A stretch of DNA of 64,000 nt from Neorhizobium galegae bv. orientalis str. HAMBI 540 (GCF_000731315.1 NZ_HG938353.1:868001-932000); one strand, 5' to 3'; positions 9,765 through 18,995 are shown, numbered from the stretch's first letter. Notes: generated from the letters alone by a model not told the origin. Translations and numbers: made by a program.

Positions 9765-10703
9765 ATGTCCGCCGATGCCCTGAATCCCCTACGCGGGATC
9801 ATGTTCAAAGTCACCTCCGTGGTGATCTTCGTGATGATGCAGACCTGTATCAAATCGGCAGGTCCCGATATTCCGGCCGGACAGATCACTTTCTACCGCT
9901 CCGCTTTCGCGCTCGTGCCGATCATGGTCTATCTCGCCTTCCAGGGCGAGTTGCGCGGCGCCTTCCACACGAACAGTCTGACCGGCCATGTGAAACGCGG
10001 CTTTCTCGGCATCCTGTCGATGGTTTTCGGCTTTTACGGTCTAGTCCACCTGCCGATGCCGGATGCAATCGCGATCGGTTATTCCTCGCCGCTCCTGGCC
10101 GTCGTCTTCGCAGCGATCTTCCTGAAGGAGACGGTGCGCATTTACCGCTGGAGCGCAGTCATGGTCGGCATGGTCGGGGTGGTGATCATCTCCTGGCCGA
10201 AGCTCACCATGTTCGAACAGGGCGGAATGGGTTCGGAACAGGCGATGGGCGCCGCCTCCGTCATCCTCTCGGCAGTGCTGGCCGGCTTTGCGATGATCCA
10301 GACGCGCCAGCTCGTGCGCACCGAAAAGACGGCGACGATCGTGCTCTATTTCTCGCTATCGGGGGCGCTGTTTTCTCTTGCGAGCCTGCCTTTCGGCTGG
10401 GCGGCGCTGACGATGCCGGAAAAGCTTTTTCTGATTGGCGCCGGCTTTTGCGGCGGCATCGGCCAGATCCTGCTGACGGAAAGTTACCGCAACGCGGATG
10501 TCTCGACGGTGGCGCCGTTCGAATACACCTCGATCCTGCTCGGGATCGGCATCGCCTATGTTCTGTTCGGAGATGTGCCGACGGCGGCCATGCTGGTCGG
10601 AACGGCGATCACTGTGTCGGCGGGGATTTTCATCATCTACCGCGAGCACCAGCTGGGGCTCGAGCGGAAGGCGGCGCGCAAGGCATCGCCGCCGGGGGCT
10701 TGA
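9765..10703 (+). CDS. DMT superfamily (EamA-type) transporter
   Basis: A 312-residue membrane protein with about ten hydrophobic segments in two EamA-like halves (for example the stretch GYSSPLLAVVFAAIFLKET in the first half and TVAPFEYTSILLGIGIAYVLFG in the second, each ending in the usual acidic or glycine-rich turn). Such proteins export metabolites or amino acids across the inner membrane; the substrate is not evident. Start taken at the ATG at 9765, although the ribosome binding site is weak and an ATG at 9801 is also possible. Confidence 0.85.
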   Translation: MSADALNPLRGIMFKVTSVVIFVMMQTCIKSAGPDIPAGQITFYRSAFALVPIMVYLAFQGELRGAFHTNSLTGHVKRGFLGILSMVFGFYGLVHLPMPDAIAIGYSSPLLAVVFAAIFLKETVRIYRWSAVMVGMVGVVIISWPKLTMFEQGGMGSEQAMGAASVILSAVLAGFAMIQTRQLVRTEKTATIVLYFSLSGALFSLASLPFGWAALTMPEKLFLIGAGFCGGIGQILLTESYRNADVSTVAPFEYTSILLGIGIAYVLFGDVPTAAMLVGTAITVSAGIFIIYREHQLGLERKAARKASPPGA

Positions 10704-10716
10704 TCAAGCCGGAGGT

Positions 10717-10866
10717 TTAGAGCGGAATGGCCGCGGTGACCGGATTGGTCTCGGCGCAGGCGCGCGCAGCGCCCGCACGGCTATATTCGCGCGAGGCGTT
10801 CACGGCAGCGCCGATATGAGAAAAGTTCTCACGCAGGATGCGGATCGGGTGGAAAATGGCCGTCAT
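10717..10866 (-). CDS. Small hypothetical protein (49 aa)
   Basis: Too short for usual gene calls, but it has an ATG preceded by GGGAAG at a good distance and keeps an open frame to TAA. The peptide starts MTAIFHPIRILREN and ends VTAAIPL; it is basic in the first half and alanine-rich in the second, with no signal peptide. It lies 27 bases downstream of another small gene on the same strand (10894-11085), so the two probably share a transcript. I do not recognise a family. Confidence 0.5.
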   Translation of the reverse strand: MTAIFHPIRILRENFSHIGAAVNASREYSRAGAARACAETNPVTAAIPL

Positions 10867-10893
10867 GGCTGATGCTTCCCTGGTGCCGCGCGA

Positions 10894-11085
10894 TCAACGT
10901 TCGCGGAAATCGTTGAAGATCGAAGCGGGACGGGTGATGCCGACCGGACGCGCCATGGCGCAGGAGGTCAGCTGTTCGTTCGTCGCAGAGCCGAAATGGT
11001 GATAGCCCTTCGTCGAGCGCGGCGACAGGCCGGCGATGCGAAGAGTTTCGAAACCCGAATGGATCGGGCGGAAGCGGGTCGTCAT
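10894..11085 (-). CDS. Small hypothetical protein (63 aa)
   Basis: Start placed at the ATG at 11085, preceded by AAGGAACCAAGG. The peptide begins MTTRFRPIHSGFETLRIAGL and contains the stretches YHHFGSATNEQ and ARPVGITRPASIF; it is soluble, basic and has no signal peptide. The opening (MT..F.PI) resembles that of the next small gene at 10717-10866. I do not know its function. The upstream 170 bases are AT-rich and could hold the promoter. Confidence 0.55.
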   Translation of the reverse strand: MTTRFRPIHSGFETLRIAGLSPRSTKGYHHFGSATNEQLTSCAMARPVGITRPASIFNDFRER

Positions 11086-11261
11086 TGGCCTTGGTTCCTT
11101 AAACCTAGAATTCCTCCCAAGACACACCGCTTATATTGCAGCGCAACATCGATTCTGCAATGCAGCGAAACGCCGCACTGCCATGCGTGGGTTGCATGGC
11201 AGCCTTCATATTTCCGTAACCTTAAGCAAATTTTGGGCAATTCTGCCTGAAATGCGGGCAT

Positions 11262-12161
11262 TCAGTGCCCGGAAAACCGCATTTTGAACATCAGCAGGTC
11301 CTGCCAGGCCAGCGCCTTGTTGGCGGGTGCCGCCAGCAGTTCCTGCGGATGCAGCGTGGCGATCGCCGACACGGTGATTCCGCCGAAGGAGAGATCGCGC
11401 CATTCGCCGCGCATCGAATGGATCGTGCCATTGCCGCCGAAGAAGAAACGGGCAGGAAAATTGCCGAGCAGCAGCAGCAGTTTCGGTTCGGCGAGCGCCA
11501 CCTGGCGCTCCAGGAACGGCCGGCAGATATCCATCTCGGCCTGCGAGGGCATGCGGTTACCCGGCGGCCGCCAGGGGATGACATTGGTGAGCAGAACGCC
11601 GTCGCGGGAAAGCCCGATCGCGCCGAGCATGCGGTCCAGCAACTGCCCTTGCCGTCCGGAGAAGGGAATGCCGTCACGGTCGTCGTCAGCATTCGGCATC
11701 GGGCCGATGACCATGATGCCGGAAGCGGGGTTGCCGCTCGCAAACACCGTGTTGCGCGCGCCGTTCTTCAGGTTGCAGCCGTTGAAGGCTTCGAGCGCGG
11801 TTTTGAGCTCGTCGAGCGACCGGGCGCTTTCGGCCGCGAATCGCGCCGAGGCGACTGCCTGTTCGTCTGGTACCGATACGGGCGCGGAGGCGGGTGGAGG
11901 TGCTGACGCGCGTGTGGTTGGCGTGGTGCGTTTTGGCGTTGCCGCGGCTGCCTGGGAGGTCGGCGCCTGCTCATAGTTCGTCGGCTGCTGCTGCCGGGCA
12001 GACGCCGGCGCTCGCGCTTCGGCCTGCGCTGCCTTCTGGGCCGCAAATTGCGCGAACCGGTCGACCGGCTCATCCTCGACAAGCCACTCGACACCCGCAT
12101 CCGCATAGAAATGCAGAAGGGCGGCGAGCTCGGGAGCGTCCATGTCTTTGGCGAGGTTCAT
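11262..12161 (-). CDS. Uracil-DNA glycosylase superfamily protein (family 4-like)
   Basis: About 299 residues. The C-terminal 200 residues form the UDG fold: GIPFSGRQGQLLDRML, the NVIPWRPPGNR segment, LLLLGNFPARFFF and the HPQELLAAPANKALAW motif. Cysteines in FNGCNLK and DICRPFLERQ occupy positions where family 4 enzymes bind an iron-sulfur cluster. The usual GEAPG at the first active-site motif is replaced by GPMPN. A Pro/Ala/Gln-rich linker (about residues 50-110) separates a short helical N-terminus. Start at ATG 12161 (MNLAKDMDAPEL); a longer frame upstream only reads through the RIME-like repeat. Role: removal of uracil from DNA. Confidence 0.85.
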   Translation of the reverse strand: MNLAKDMDAPELAALLHFYADAGVEWLVEDEPVDRFAQFAAQKAAQAEARAPASARQQQPTNYEQAPTSQAAAATPKRTTPTTRASAPPPASAPVSVPDEQAVASARFAAESARSLDELKTALEAFNGCNLKNGARNTVFASGNPASGIMVIGPMPNADDDRDGIPFSGRQGQLLDRMLGAIGLSRDGVLLTNVIPWRPPGNRMPSQAEMDICRPFLERQVALAEPKLLLLLGNFPARFFFGGNGTIHSMRGEWRDLSFGGITVSAIATLHPQELLAAPANKALAWQDLLMFKMRFSGH

Positions 12162-12249
12162 CGGATTCACACTACAGCATGTGGCGTGGGAGAGGGAACC
12201 GGTTTTGGCTCGAATGGGCGACGGCCTGTGGACGGAGACGGAGCGTCTT

Positions 12250-12394
12250 GCCGGGCATCTCCCCCCTTGAGGGGGAGATGCCCGGCAGGGCAGAGGGGGG
12301 TAACCTCTCGGCAGATTCATTGGCCGAATGTTTTGCCGCACCGTCGCTACCCCCTCTGTCACCTTCGGTGACATCTCCCCCTCAAGGGGGGAGG
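12250..12394. repeat. RIME-like intergenic mosaic repeat, copy 1
   Basis: Two palindromes flank a less ordered centre. The left is a perfect 16-base stem (12250-12265 with 12271-12286, arm GCCGGGCATCTCCCCC). The right combines GTCACC-TTC-GGTGAC with CTCCCCC-TCAA-GGGGGGAG and ends near 12394. A second copy of the same design lies at 34108-34236. Dual GC-rich palindromes of this size match the Rhizobium intergenic mosaic element RIME as I remember it. Confidence 0.75.
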
Positions 12395-12414
12395 TCAGTG
12401 GGAGTATGCCGCCC

Positions 12415-13707
12415 TCAAGCCGCCCATTGTCCGATATCGTCGCTCTCGCCGATCAGCGCCAGGCCGTGGGCAATCGACAGCAATTCGCCGCCGGTCTCGA
12501 TCTTGCTCGCATCGAATCGCCGCGTGAAGATGCTGCGCACGGCCGGCACGAAGGAGGTGCCGCCGGTCAGGAACACCTTGTCGATCTCGGAAGGTGCGGT
12601 GCCAGTCTTTTCCAGCACCTCGTCGAGCGCGCCTTCGATGCGGCCGAGGTCTTCGGCGATCCAGCCTTCGAAATCGGAGCGCTTGACCATCTTGCGGCCG
12701 GCACGCCCAAGCGGCGCAAAGTTGAATTCCGCTTCCTCGGCTCCCGACAGCGCCATCTTGGTTGCCGAAATCGCCTGGTAGAGCGGATAACCCTCGTCGT
12801 GGTCGACGAGATCGACAAACAGTTCGAGCTTTTCCGGCTCCAGCGCCGAGCGCACCAGCGATTTGAGGTCGGTGAATTCGCGCGTGGTCTTGAAGATCGA
12901 CAGCTGGTTCCAGCGGCCGAAATTGACGTAATAACCGGCCGGCACGTCCAGTACCTTGTCGAAACTCTTGAACTTGCTGCCCTTGCCGATTTCCGGGGAC
13001 ACCAGGTTGTCGATCATCCGGTAGTCGAAATGGTCGCCCGCGACGCCGACGCCGGAATGGCCGATCGGGGTGGCGGTCAACTTGCCGGCCCTGGTTTCGA
13101 AGCGGATCAGCGAATAGTCGGTGGTGCCGCCGCCGAAATCGGCGACGAGGACGGTGGCATCGCTCTTCAGCGTCTGGGCGAAATAATAGGCGGCCGCGAC
13201 TGGCTCGTAGACATAGTGGATTTCCGGAAAGCCGAGCCGGGTCAGCGCCTCGTTGTAGCGTTCGGTCGCAAGCTTCGGATCCGGATTGGCGCCGGCGAAA
13301 TGCACCGGCCGTCCGGCGATCACCCGCGACACGTCGCTCGGCCAGCTGTCGTCCGCGTAGATCTTCAGGCGCTTCAGGAAAATTTCCATCAGGTCCTCGA
13401 AGACGTGCCGGCGGGCAAACACAAGCGTGCCCTGGAAGAGCGCGCTTGCCGCAAACGTCTTGATCGACTGCAGGAAACGACAATCGCCGGGATTGTCGAT
13501 GAACTGGCGGATCGCCGCCTGGCCTGCCTCGACCTTCAGCGCCTGCGCCCCCATCACCGGATCCTTCATGAAGGAAAGTGCGGTGCGCATCGAATCGCTC
13601 TCGCCGGCGCTGCTGGTGAAGCGCATCGAATGCGTGGTGCTGCCGCCATCCGCCAGTGCCAGAACCGTATTGGTCGTGCCGAAATCAAGCCCGAGCGCCC
13701 GTGCCAT
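12415..13707 (-). CDS. Hsp70 family protein, YegD-like
   Basis: A 430-residue actin/Hsp70-fold ATPase. The phosphate-1 motif LGLDFGTTNTVLALADGG opens the protein, phosphate-2 appears as LVADFGGGTTDYSLI, and the adenosine motif as VFLTGGTSFVPAVRSIF near the C-terminus. It is much shorter than DnaK and lacks the substrate-binding domain and lid, as in the YegD group, whose role is poorly known. It is followed by the RIME-like repeat. Confidence 0.87.
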   Translation of the reverse strand: MARALGLDFGTTNTVLALADGGSTTHSMRFTSSAGESDSMRTALSFMKDPVMGAQALKVEAGQAAIRQFIDNPGDCRFLQSIKTFAASALFQGTLVFARRHVFEDLMEIFLKRLKIYADDSWPSDVSRVIAGRPVHFAGANPDPKLATERYNEALTRLGFPEIHYVYEPVAAAYYFAQTLKSDATVLVADFGGGTTDYSLIRFETRAGKLTATPIGHSGVGVAGDHFDYRMIDNLVSPEIGKGSKFKSFDKVLDVPAGYYVNFGRWNQLSIFKTTREFTDLKSLVRSALEPEKLELFVDLVDHDEGYPLYQAISATKMALSGAEEAEFNFAPLGRAGRKMVKRSDFEGWIAEDLGRIEGALDEVLEKTGTAPSEIDKVFLTGGTSFVPAVRSIFTRRFDASKIETGGELLSIAHGLALIGESDDIGQWAA

Positions 13708-13851
13708 CGCCGTGCTCCTTTTATCCGTCGAAAATCATTGAACCGAAGCCGACAAGGCTTCGAACGCGAAAAAGGGCGCTTCTGGCACCCCGGAATTTTT
13801 GAGAGGGCGGGTGATCGCACAAGGTCGCCGGGATGGCAACCCCCGAAAGCC

Positions 13852-14748
13852 CTAGATTTCCAACTGCCGCCGCGTCTCCGCCGCCTGTTGCACAAGCCAA
13901 TTCCTAAACATTTCCATGGCCGGCGTCACGCTGCGGGATTTGAGCCGCGTCAGCCAGTAACTGCCCTTGGAAATAGTGATTGGAAACGGTTGTTCGATCA
14001 TGCCGGCGGCAAGCTGGCGGGAGAACATCAGGGGAGGAGCCAGCGCCACGCCGGCCCCTTGTATCGCCGCCTCGACCATCAGCACGGAACTGTCGAACAC
14101 CAGCCCGCGGATCTGCGGCGGGGCGACATGCGCGGCCTCGAACCAGCCCGGCCATTCGTCGGCGCGGTAGGAGCGCAGCAGCACCTGGTGCGCCACGTCT
14201 TCCGGGGTCTTGAGCTGCCTTGCGATCGCCGGAATGCAGAGGACGGACAGCGGCGCCTCGAACAGCGGTTCCGCCTCGATATCGTGCCAGGCGCCGTTGC
14301 CGAACTTGATCGTGTAGTCGAGACCCTCGGCGGCGATGTCGACGCGGTTGTTGTTGGTGGAAAGCCTGAGATCGATGAACGGGTATTTCTCGCGGAAGTC
14401 GGAAAGCCGCGGCAGCAGCCAGCCGACCGCCAGCGTGCCGACCGCCCCGAGCTTCAGCACCTCGCGCACATGCCCGTCTTCAAAGCGCTCCAGCATGGCG
14501 GCCATGCGGTCGAAACTGTCCTGCAGCGCCGGCAGCAGCGCCAGGCCTTCCTCGGTGATCATCAGCCCACGCGGCAGGCGCCGGAACAGGGTCACGCCGA
14601 GCCGCTCTTCGAGCAGCTTCACCTGATGGCTGACGGCGGCCTGGGTGACGCAGAGCTCGATCGATGCGCGGGTGAAGGAGAGATGCCGGGCGGCCGCCTC
14701 GAAGGCGCGCAGCGCGTTCAGCGGCAAATATGGTCGAACCATGGCCAT
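13852..14748 (-). CDS. LysR-family regulator of the AmpR type
   Basis: A 298-residue LysR regulator. The N-terminal helix-turn-helix segment (about residues 7-70) runs PLNALRAFEAAARHLSFTRA then IELCVTQAAVSHQVK and LFRRLPRGLMITEEG, which is close to AmpR of beta-lactamase systems. The effector half also has AmpR-like stretches (STNNNRVDIAAEGLDY, FGNGAWHDIEAEPLFEAPL). AmpR proteins activate beta-lactamase genes in response to muropeptides. It is divergent from a class D beta-lactamase 98 bases away, the same layout as ampR-ampC. Regulation of that gene is inferred from position and similarity. An alternative start is the ATG at 14742. Confidence 0.85.
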   Translation of the reverse strand: MAMVRPYLPLNALRAFEAAARHLSFTRASIELCVTQAAVSHQVKLLEERLGVTLFRRLPRGLMITEEGLALLPALQDSFDRMAAMLERFEDGHVREVLKLGAVGTLAVGWLLPRLSDFREKYPFIDLRLSTNNNRVDIAAEGLDYTIKFGNGAWHDIEAEPLFEAPLSVLCIPAIARQLKTPEDVAHQVLLRSYRADEWPGWFEAAHVAPPQIRGLVFDSSVLMVEAAIQGAGVALAPPLMFSRQLAAGMIEQPFPITISKGSYWLTRLKSRSVTPAMEMFRNWLVQQAAETRRQLEI

Positions 14749-14846
14749 GCCCTAATTTGATTCATGCCTGACCGCAGATATCATCGTTTGATTGGGGCTT
14801 GCAAGCCGACCTAGAAAAGCCGCGTCACCCCAATTGGAGCACCTCG
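14749..14846. promoter_or_regulatory. Divergent regulator/beta-lactamase control region
   Basis: A 98-base intergenic region between the AmpR-like gene and the beta-lactamase. TTGATT (14757-14762) and TATCAT (14779-14784), 16 bases apart, could be the -35 and -10 of the beta-lactamase promoter. A perfect 12-base palindrome GGCTTGCAAGCC is at 14796-14807. A LysR T-N11-A site is expected here but I cannot assign one uniquely. Confidence 0.45.
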
Positions 14847-15671
14847 ATGGCTTTCAGAAATTCTTTTCTTCTGGCATTTTCTCTCGGAATTATCGTGACT
14901 TTTCTCGATTGCACCTCCGCTGGTGCCGCCGACCCGATCCGCTGCACCGTCATCATCGACGAGGACAGCGGCGACGCGCTTTACCGCCAGGGCACCTGCG
15001 ATCAGGGCTTTTATCCCCAGTCGACCTTCAAACTGCCTTTGGCCATGATGGGCTATGATGCCGGCATTCTGACCGACGCCCAGAACCCGCGCTGGAAATA
15101 CCAGGCGAAGTTCGGTGGCCCGGAGCGGGTGAAGAAGGATGTCGATCCGGTGATATGGGAAAAGGACTCGATCGTCTGGTACTCGCAGGAAGTCGCCCGC
15201 AAGCTCGGCAAGCCCAAGTTTGCGGACTACATCCAGCGCTTCGGTTACGGCAATCGCGATGTCTCCGGCGGCCCAGGCAATACCGACGGATTGACCGAAT
15301 CCTGGCTGATGTCGTCGTTGAAGATTTCGGCGGACGAGCAGGTGCGGTTCCTGCGCCGGTTCCTGAATGGCGGCCTGCCGATCTCCGAACATGCGGTCGA
15401 CATGACGCTGGCGATCGTGCCGCATTTCGAGGCCGGCGACGGCTGGGACATCCAGGGCAAGACCGGTTCCGGCTGGCTGCGCGACAAGGCCGGCAAGGTG
15501 GATTACGACCGCCCGCTCGGCTGGTTCGTCGGCTGGGCAATGAAGGACGAACGGCGTGTCATCTTCGCAAGGCTGCTGGTCGATACCAAGCGGTATCCGA
15601 ACGAGCCGATCAGCTTCGTGGTGCGGGATGGGCTGATCAAGGATTTCCCGAAACTGGCGGAAGGGTTCTAG
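14847..15671 (+). CDS. bla: Class D (OXA-type) beta-lactamase
   Basis: A 274-residue periplasmic serine beta-lactamase. Start at ATG 14847, giving a signal peptide that ends near TSAGAA (residue 28). The class D motifs are all visible: STFK with nucleophile Ser59 and Lys62, SIV at 108-110, YGN at 134-136 and KTG at 205-207. Cys33 and Cys51 could form a disulfide. It hydrolyses beta-lactams; spectrum and carbapenem activity cannot be told. Its divergent AmpR-like neighbour suggests induction by cell-wall damage. A longer frame begins at 14799 but lacks a good ribosome binding site. Confidence 0.94.
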   Translation: MAFRNSFLLAFSLGIIVTFLDCTSAGAADPIRCTVIIDEDSGDALYRQGTCDQGFYPQSTFKLPLAMMGYDAGILTDAQNPRWKYQAKFGGPERVKKDVDPVIWEKDSIVWYSQEVARKLGKPKFADYIQRFGYGNRDVSGGPGNTDGLTESWLMSSLKISADEQVRFLRRFLNGGLPISEHAVDMTLAIVPHFEAGDGWDIQGKTGSGWLRDKAGKVDYDRPLGWFVGWAMKDERRVIFARLLVDTKRYPNEPISFVVRDGLIKDFPKLAEGF

Positions 15672-15869
15672 GCTCTCGGCCTGAAGCTGAAAGCGGCCGG
15701 GCGACCCCCAAGCCCGACCGCCCAGCGCGTACGCAACACTGCGCTGCGCCACCTATAAGAAGCTTTAGCAGTGGCTAATGCAAACGGAGTCGTCCGTTCA
15801 GGTTATCGGTTAAGGTTACCTGCACTGGCGCTTGCCCGCCGGCCCTTTTTGGGGCGGCGGTCAGGGGCG

Positions 15870-18800
15870 TCACTCCGCGGCGATCTGCGTCGGCGCGTCG
15901 TCGTTTGCCTCGTGCAGGTCCTTGTCCTTCTTCGACCAAAGCCTCCCGAGGAACCGCCCGAACCGGTCCATTTCCACGAAGATGACGGGCGTGATGAACA
16001 GCGTCAGCGCCTGGGAAACGATCAGGCCGCCGACCACAGCGACGCCGAGCGGCTGGCGCAGTTCCGACGAGGCACCGGTGCCGAGCGCGATCGGCAGCGC
16101 CCCGAGCAGGGCGCAGAAGGTCGTCATCATGATCGGCCGGAAACGCCGTACGCAGGCTTCGTGGATCGCGACGGCCGCCGTTTCTCCCTTCGAGCGCATC
16201 GTTTCCACCGCCACGTCGATCATCATGATCGCGTTCTTCTTGACGATGCCGATCAGCATCAGCAGTCCGATCAGCGCGATGATCGACAGGTCGAAGCCGA
16301 ACAGCTTCAGTGCCAGCAACGCTCCGAAGGCCGCAGCCGGAAGGCCCGACAGGATCGTCAGCGGGTGGATGAAGCTCTCGTAGAGCACGCCGAGGACCAC
16401 ATAGATGGTCAGCACCGCAGCGAGAATCAGCAGCGGCGTATTGCCCTGGCTCTGCTGAAAGATCTGCGCCGTGCCGCCATAGGAGGTGAACACGTCATTC
16501 GGCATCTGCAGCTGAGTCTTGATCTGGTCGATCGCCGCCGTCGCATCGGAGAGCGACACGCCGGCCGGCAGGTTGAACGATACGGTCGTCGAGACCAGCT
16601 GGCCGGTCTGGTTGATGGTGACCGGCGCCGTCTGGCGCACGACCGTCGCAAAATTCGAGAGCGGCACCAGCGAGCCGTTCGAGGACATCACCCTGACACC
16701 CTGCAGCATCTGGTCATTCCACTGCTGGGTATTGTCGAACTCGGTGATGACGTCGTAGCTGTCACCGGTCGACTGGATTTCGGCGGCCGTATAACCGCCG
16801 AAGGCCATCTGCAGCGTCTTGCGCAGTTCGTCGTCGGTAATCCCGAACGACGCCGCCTTTTCCGGGTCGACCTTGATATTGGCTTCGATCGCGTTGTTCT
16901 GCGCGTCGGAGGTGACGTCGGTGAAATGCGTTCGGTCGGCGCGCATCGCGGTCTGGATCTTGTCCGACCATTCGCTGGTTTGCGAGGCATTCAGCGCCTG
17001 AACGACGAGCTGGTATTGGCTGGCCGTCGCGCGGCCGCCGAAGCGCAGGCTCTGCTGCGGGGTGATGAAGGTCTTCATGCCGGCGAACCTGGATGTCGCC
17101 TGCCGGAGTTCGCGCAGCGTCTGGTCGAGCGGCGGACGCTGGTCGCGGTCCTTCAGTTCCACCCAGATCGTGCCGTTGTTGAGCGAGCTGCGGCCATTGC
17201 TGCCGACGATCGAGGTGACGTGGTTGACCGCCGGGTTTTTCTGCACGGCGGCAGCCACCTGTGCCTGCAGGTCGCGCATCGCCGGATAGGAAATGTCCTC
17301 GCGGGCGCGGGTCGAGATCGTCAGGCGGCCGATATCCTCCTGCGGGAAGAAGCTCGTCGGCAGCGTTCTGAACAGATAGACCGAGGCGCCGACCGAGGCG
17401 AGGAAGACGAGGAGGATGACCCCTCGGTTTCTGAGGCACCAGCCGACCGCCCGGTCATATCCCTTGAGTGTGCGGCTGAAGCCGGCATCGAAGATGCGCA
17501 CCAGCAGGCCTGGGTGATGTTCGGCACCGGACAGACGCGACCCGAGCATCGGCGTCACCGTCAGTGAGACGATCGCCGAGGCGACGATGGCGAGCGCCAC
17601 CACCATGCCGAACTCGTTGAACAGCCGCCCGACTACCCCGCCCATCAACAGGATTGGGATGAACACCGCAATCAGCGACACCGACATGGAAATGATCGTC
17701 GAACTGACTTCACCTGCCCCCTGCAGGGCCGCCTGCATCGGCGGCATGCCATCCTCGACATGCCGCATGATGTTTTCCAGCATGACGATCGCATCGTCGA
17801 CCACGAGGCCGACCGAGAGCGTCAGTCCGAGCAGCGAGATATTGTCGATGCTGTAGCCGAGCACATACATGGCGCCGAACGTGGTGATCAGCGACAGCGG
17901 CACGGCAAGCCCCGGAACGAGGGTGGCGGTGATCCGGCCGAGGAAGAGATAGATGACCAGTACGACGAGGCCGATCGTCAGCATCAGCGTGAACTGCACG
18001 TCCGATATCGAGGAGCGGATCGCCGTCGAGGAATCGTTCATGACGCTGATCGACACCGACGCCGGCAGCTCGGCGGAAAGTCCGGGCAGTTTTGCGCGCA
18101 CCGAATCGACGACATCGACCGTGTTGGCGTCCGGCTGGCGCTGGATGGCGAGGATGATCGACTGGTTGCCGTCATACCAGCTTCCCGCGTCGAGATTGGC
18201 AACGCTGTCCTGAACGTTGGCGACATCGCCGAGATGGACGGGCGCACCGTTCGGGCTGGCGATCACCAATGAGCGGAACTGGTCGGCATTGGTGCGCTGG
18301 GTATCGGCATTGATGGTCAGCCGCTGGCTGTTGTTCTCGAGCGAGCCCACCGGCGCCTGGCTGTTGGCGTTGGAGATCGCATTGGTGACGTTGTCGACGC
18401 CGAGATTGCGCGCCTGCAGCTTGTTGGGATCGACCTCGACGCGCACCGCATAAGTCTGGGCGCCGAAGATCGACACTTCCGCTACGCCGGGAAGCGTCGA
18501 GAGGGAAGGGGAGAGAACGTCCTCGGCGATCTCGTCGATCTTGCTGCGCGGCATCGTATCGCTGCGGATCGACAGGAGCAGGACCGGCGCGTCGGCTGGG
18601 TTCGTCTTGCGGTAGCTCGGCGGCGTCGTCATGTTGTCGGGCAGCTGCCGGGTCGCATGCGAGATCGCCGCCTGCACGTCGGCGGCCGCCGCGTCGATAT
18701 TGCGGTTCAGGTCGAACTGCAGCACGATCGAAGTATTGCCGAGCGAGTTGGTGGCGCTGATCTCGCTGATGCCGGGGATCGTCTCGAACTGCTTGATCAG

Positions 18801-18995
18801 CGGCGTCGAGACCGCCGTCGCCATCGTCTGCGGCGAGGCGCCGGTCAGCTGTGCGGAGACGTTGATGGTCGGGAAATCGACCTGCGGCAGGGCGGCGACC
18901 GGCAGCAGTTGATAACCGGCAATGCCGGCGAGCACGGCGCCGATGGCAAGTAGCGTGGTGGCGACTGGGCGGCGGATGCAGAATTGCGGGATCAT
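15870..18995 (-). CDS. RND multidrug efflux permease (HAE1; MdtB/MdtC-like)
   Basis: A 1041-residue inner-membrane pump. It opens with the RND start IPQFCIRRPVATTLL and PVAALPQVDFPTINVSA, has the first TM and periplasmic loop, the membrane motif block around GLTLSVGLVVDDAIVMLEN (with the proton-relay aspartates DD), a second periplasmic loop, and a repeated C-terminal half ending in RFRPIMMTTFCALLGALPI. The gene starts inside the end of the fusion-protein gene (ATGA overlap at 18992-18995), so both are co-translated. It would form a tripartite pump with a TolC-type outer-membrane protein that is not in this window. Confidence 0.93.
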   Translation of the reverse strand: MIPQFCIRRPVATTLLAIGAVLAGIAGYQLLPVAALPQVDFPTINVSAQLTGASPQTMATAVSTPLIKQFETIPGISEISATNSLGNTSIVLQFDLNRNIDAAAADVQAAISHATRQLPDNMTTPPSYRKTNPADAPVLLLSIRSDTMPRSKIDEIAEDVLSPSLSTLPGVAEVSIFGAQTYAVRVEVDPNKLQARNLGVDNVTNAISNANSQAPVGSLENNSQRLTINADTQRTNADQFRSLVIASPNGAPVHLGDVANVQDSVANLDAGSWYDGNQSIILAIQRQPDANTVDVVDSVRAKLPGLSAELPASVSISVMNDSSTAIRSSISDVQFTLMLTIGLVVLVIYLFLGRITATLVPGLAVPLSLITTFGAMYVLGYSIDNISLLGLTLSVGLVVDDAIVMLENIMRHVEDGMPPMQAALQGAGEVSSTIISMSVSLIAVFIPILLMGGVVGRLFNEFGMVVALAIVASAIVSLTVTPMLGSRLSGAEHHPGLLVRIFDAGFSRTLKGYDRAVGWCLRNRGVILLVFLASVGASVYLFRTLPTSFFPQEDIGRLTISTRAREDISYPAMRDLQAQVAAAVQKNPAVNHVTSIVGSNGRSSLNNGTIWVELKDRDQRPPLDQTLRELRQATSRFAGMKTFITPQQSLRFGGRATASQYQLVVQALNASQTSEWSDKIQTAMRADRTHFTDVTSDAQNNAIEANIKVDPEKAASFGITDDELRKTLQMAFGGYTAAEIQSTGDSYDVITEFDNTQQWNDQMLQGVRVMSSNGSLVPLSNFATVVRQTAPVTINQTGQLVSTTVSFNLPAGVSLSDATAAIDQIKTQLQMPNDVFTSYGGTAQIFQQSQGNTPLLILAAVLTIYVVLGVLYESFIHPLTILSGLPAAAFGALLALKLFGFDLSIIALIGLLMLIGIVKKNAIMMIDVAVETMRSKGETAAVAIHEACVRRFRPIMMTTFCALLGALPIALGTGASSELRQPLGVAVVGGLIVSQALTLFITPVIFVEMDRFGRFLGRLWSKKDKDLHEANDDAPTQIAAE

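Noticed and set aside
12328..14760. 810-codon plus-strand frame across the Hsp70 and AmpR-like genes
   Set aside because: It runs antisense through two genes with clear motifs and shows no recognisable domain.
15771..17567. 598-codon plus-strand frame opposite the RND permease
   Set aside because: Antisense to a complete RND gene; composition dominated by Arg, Asp and Gly.
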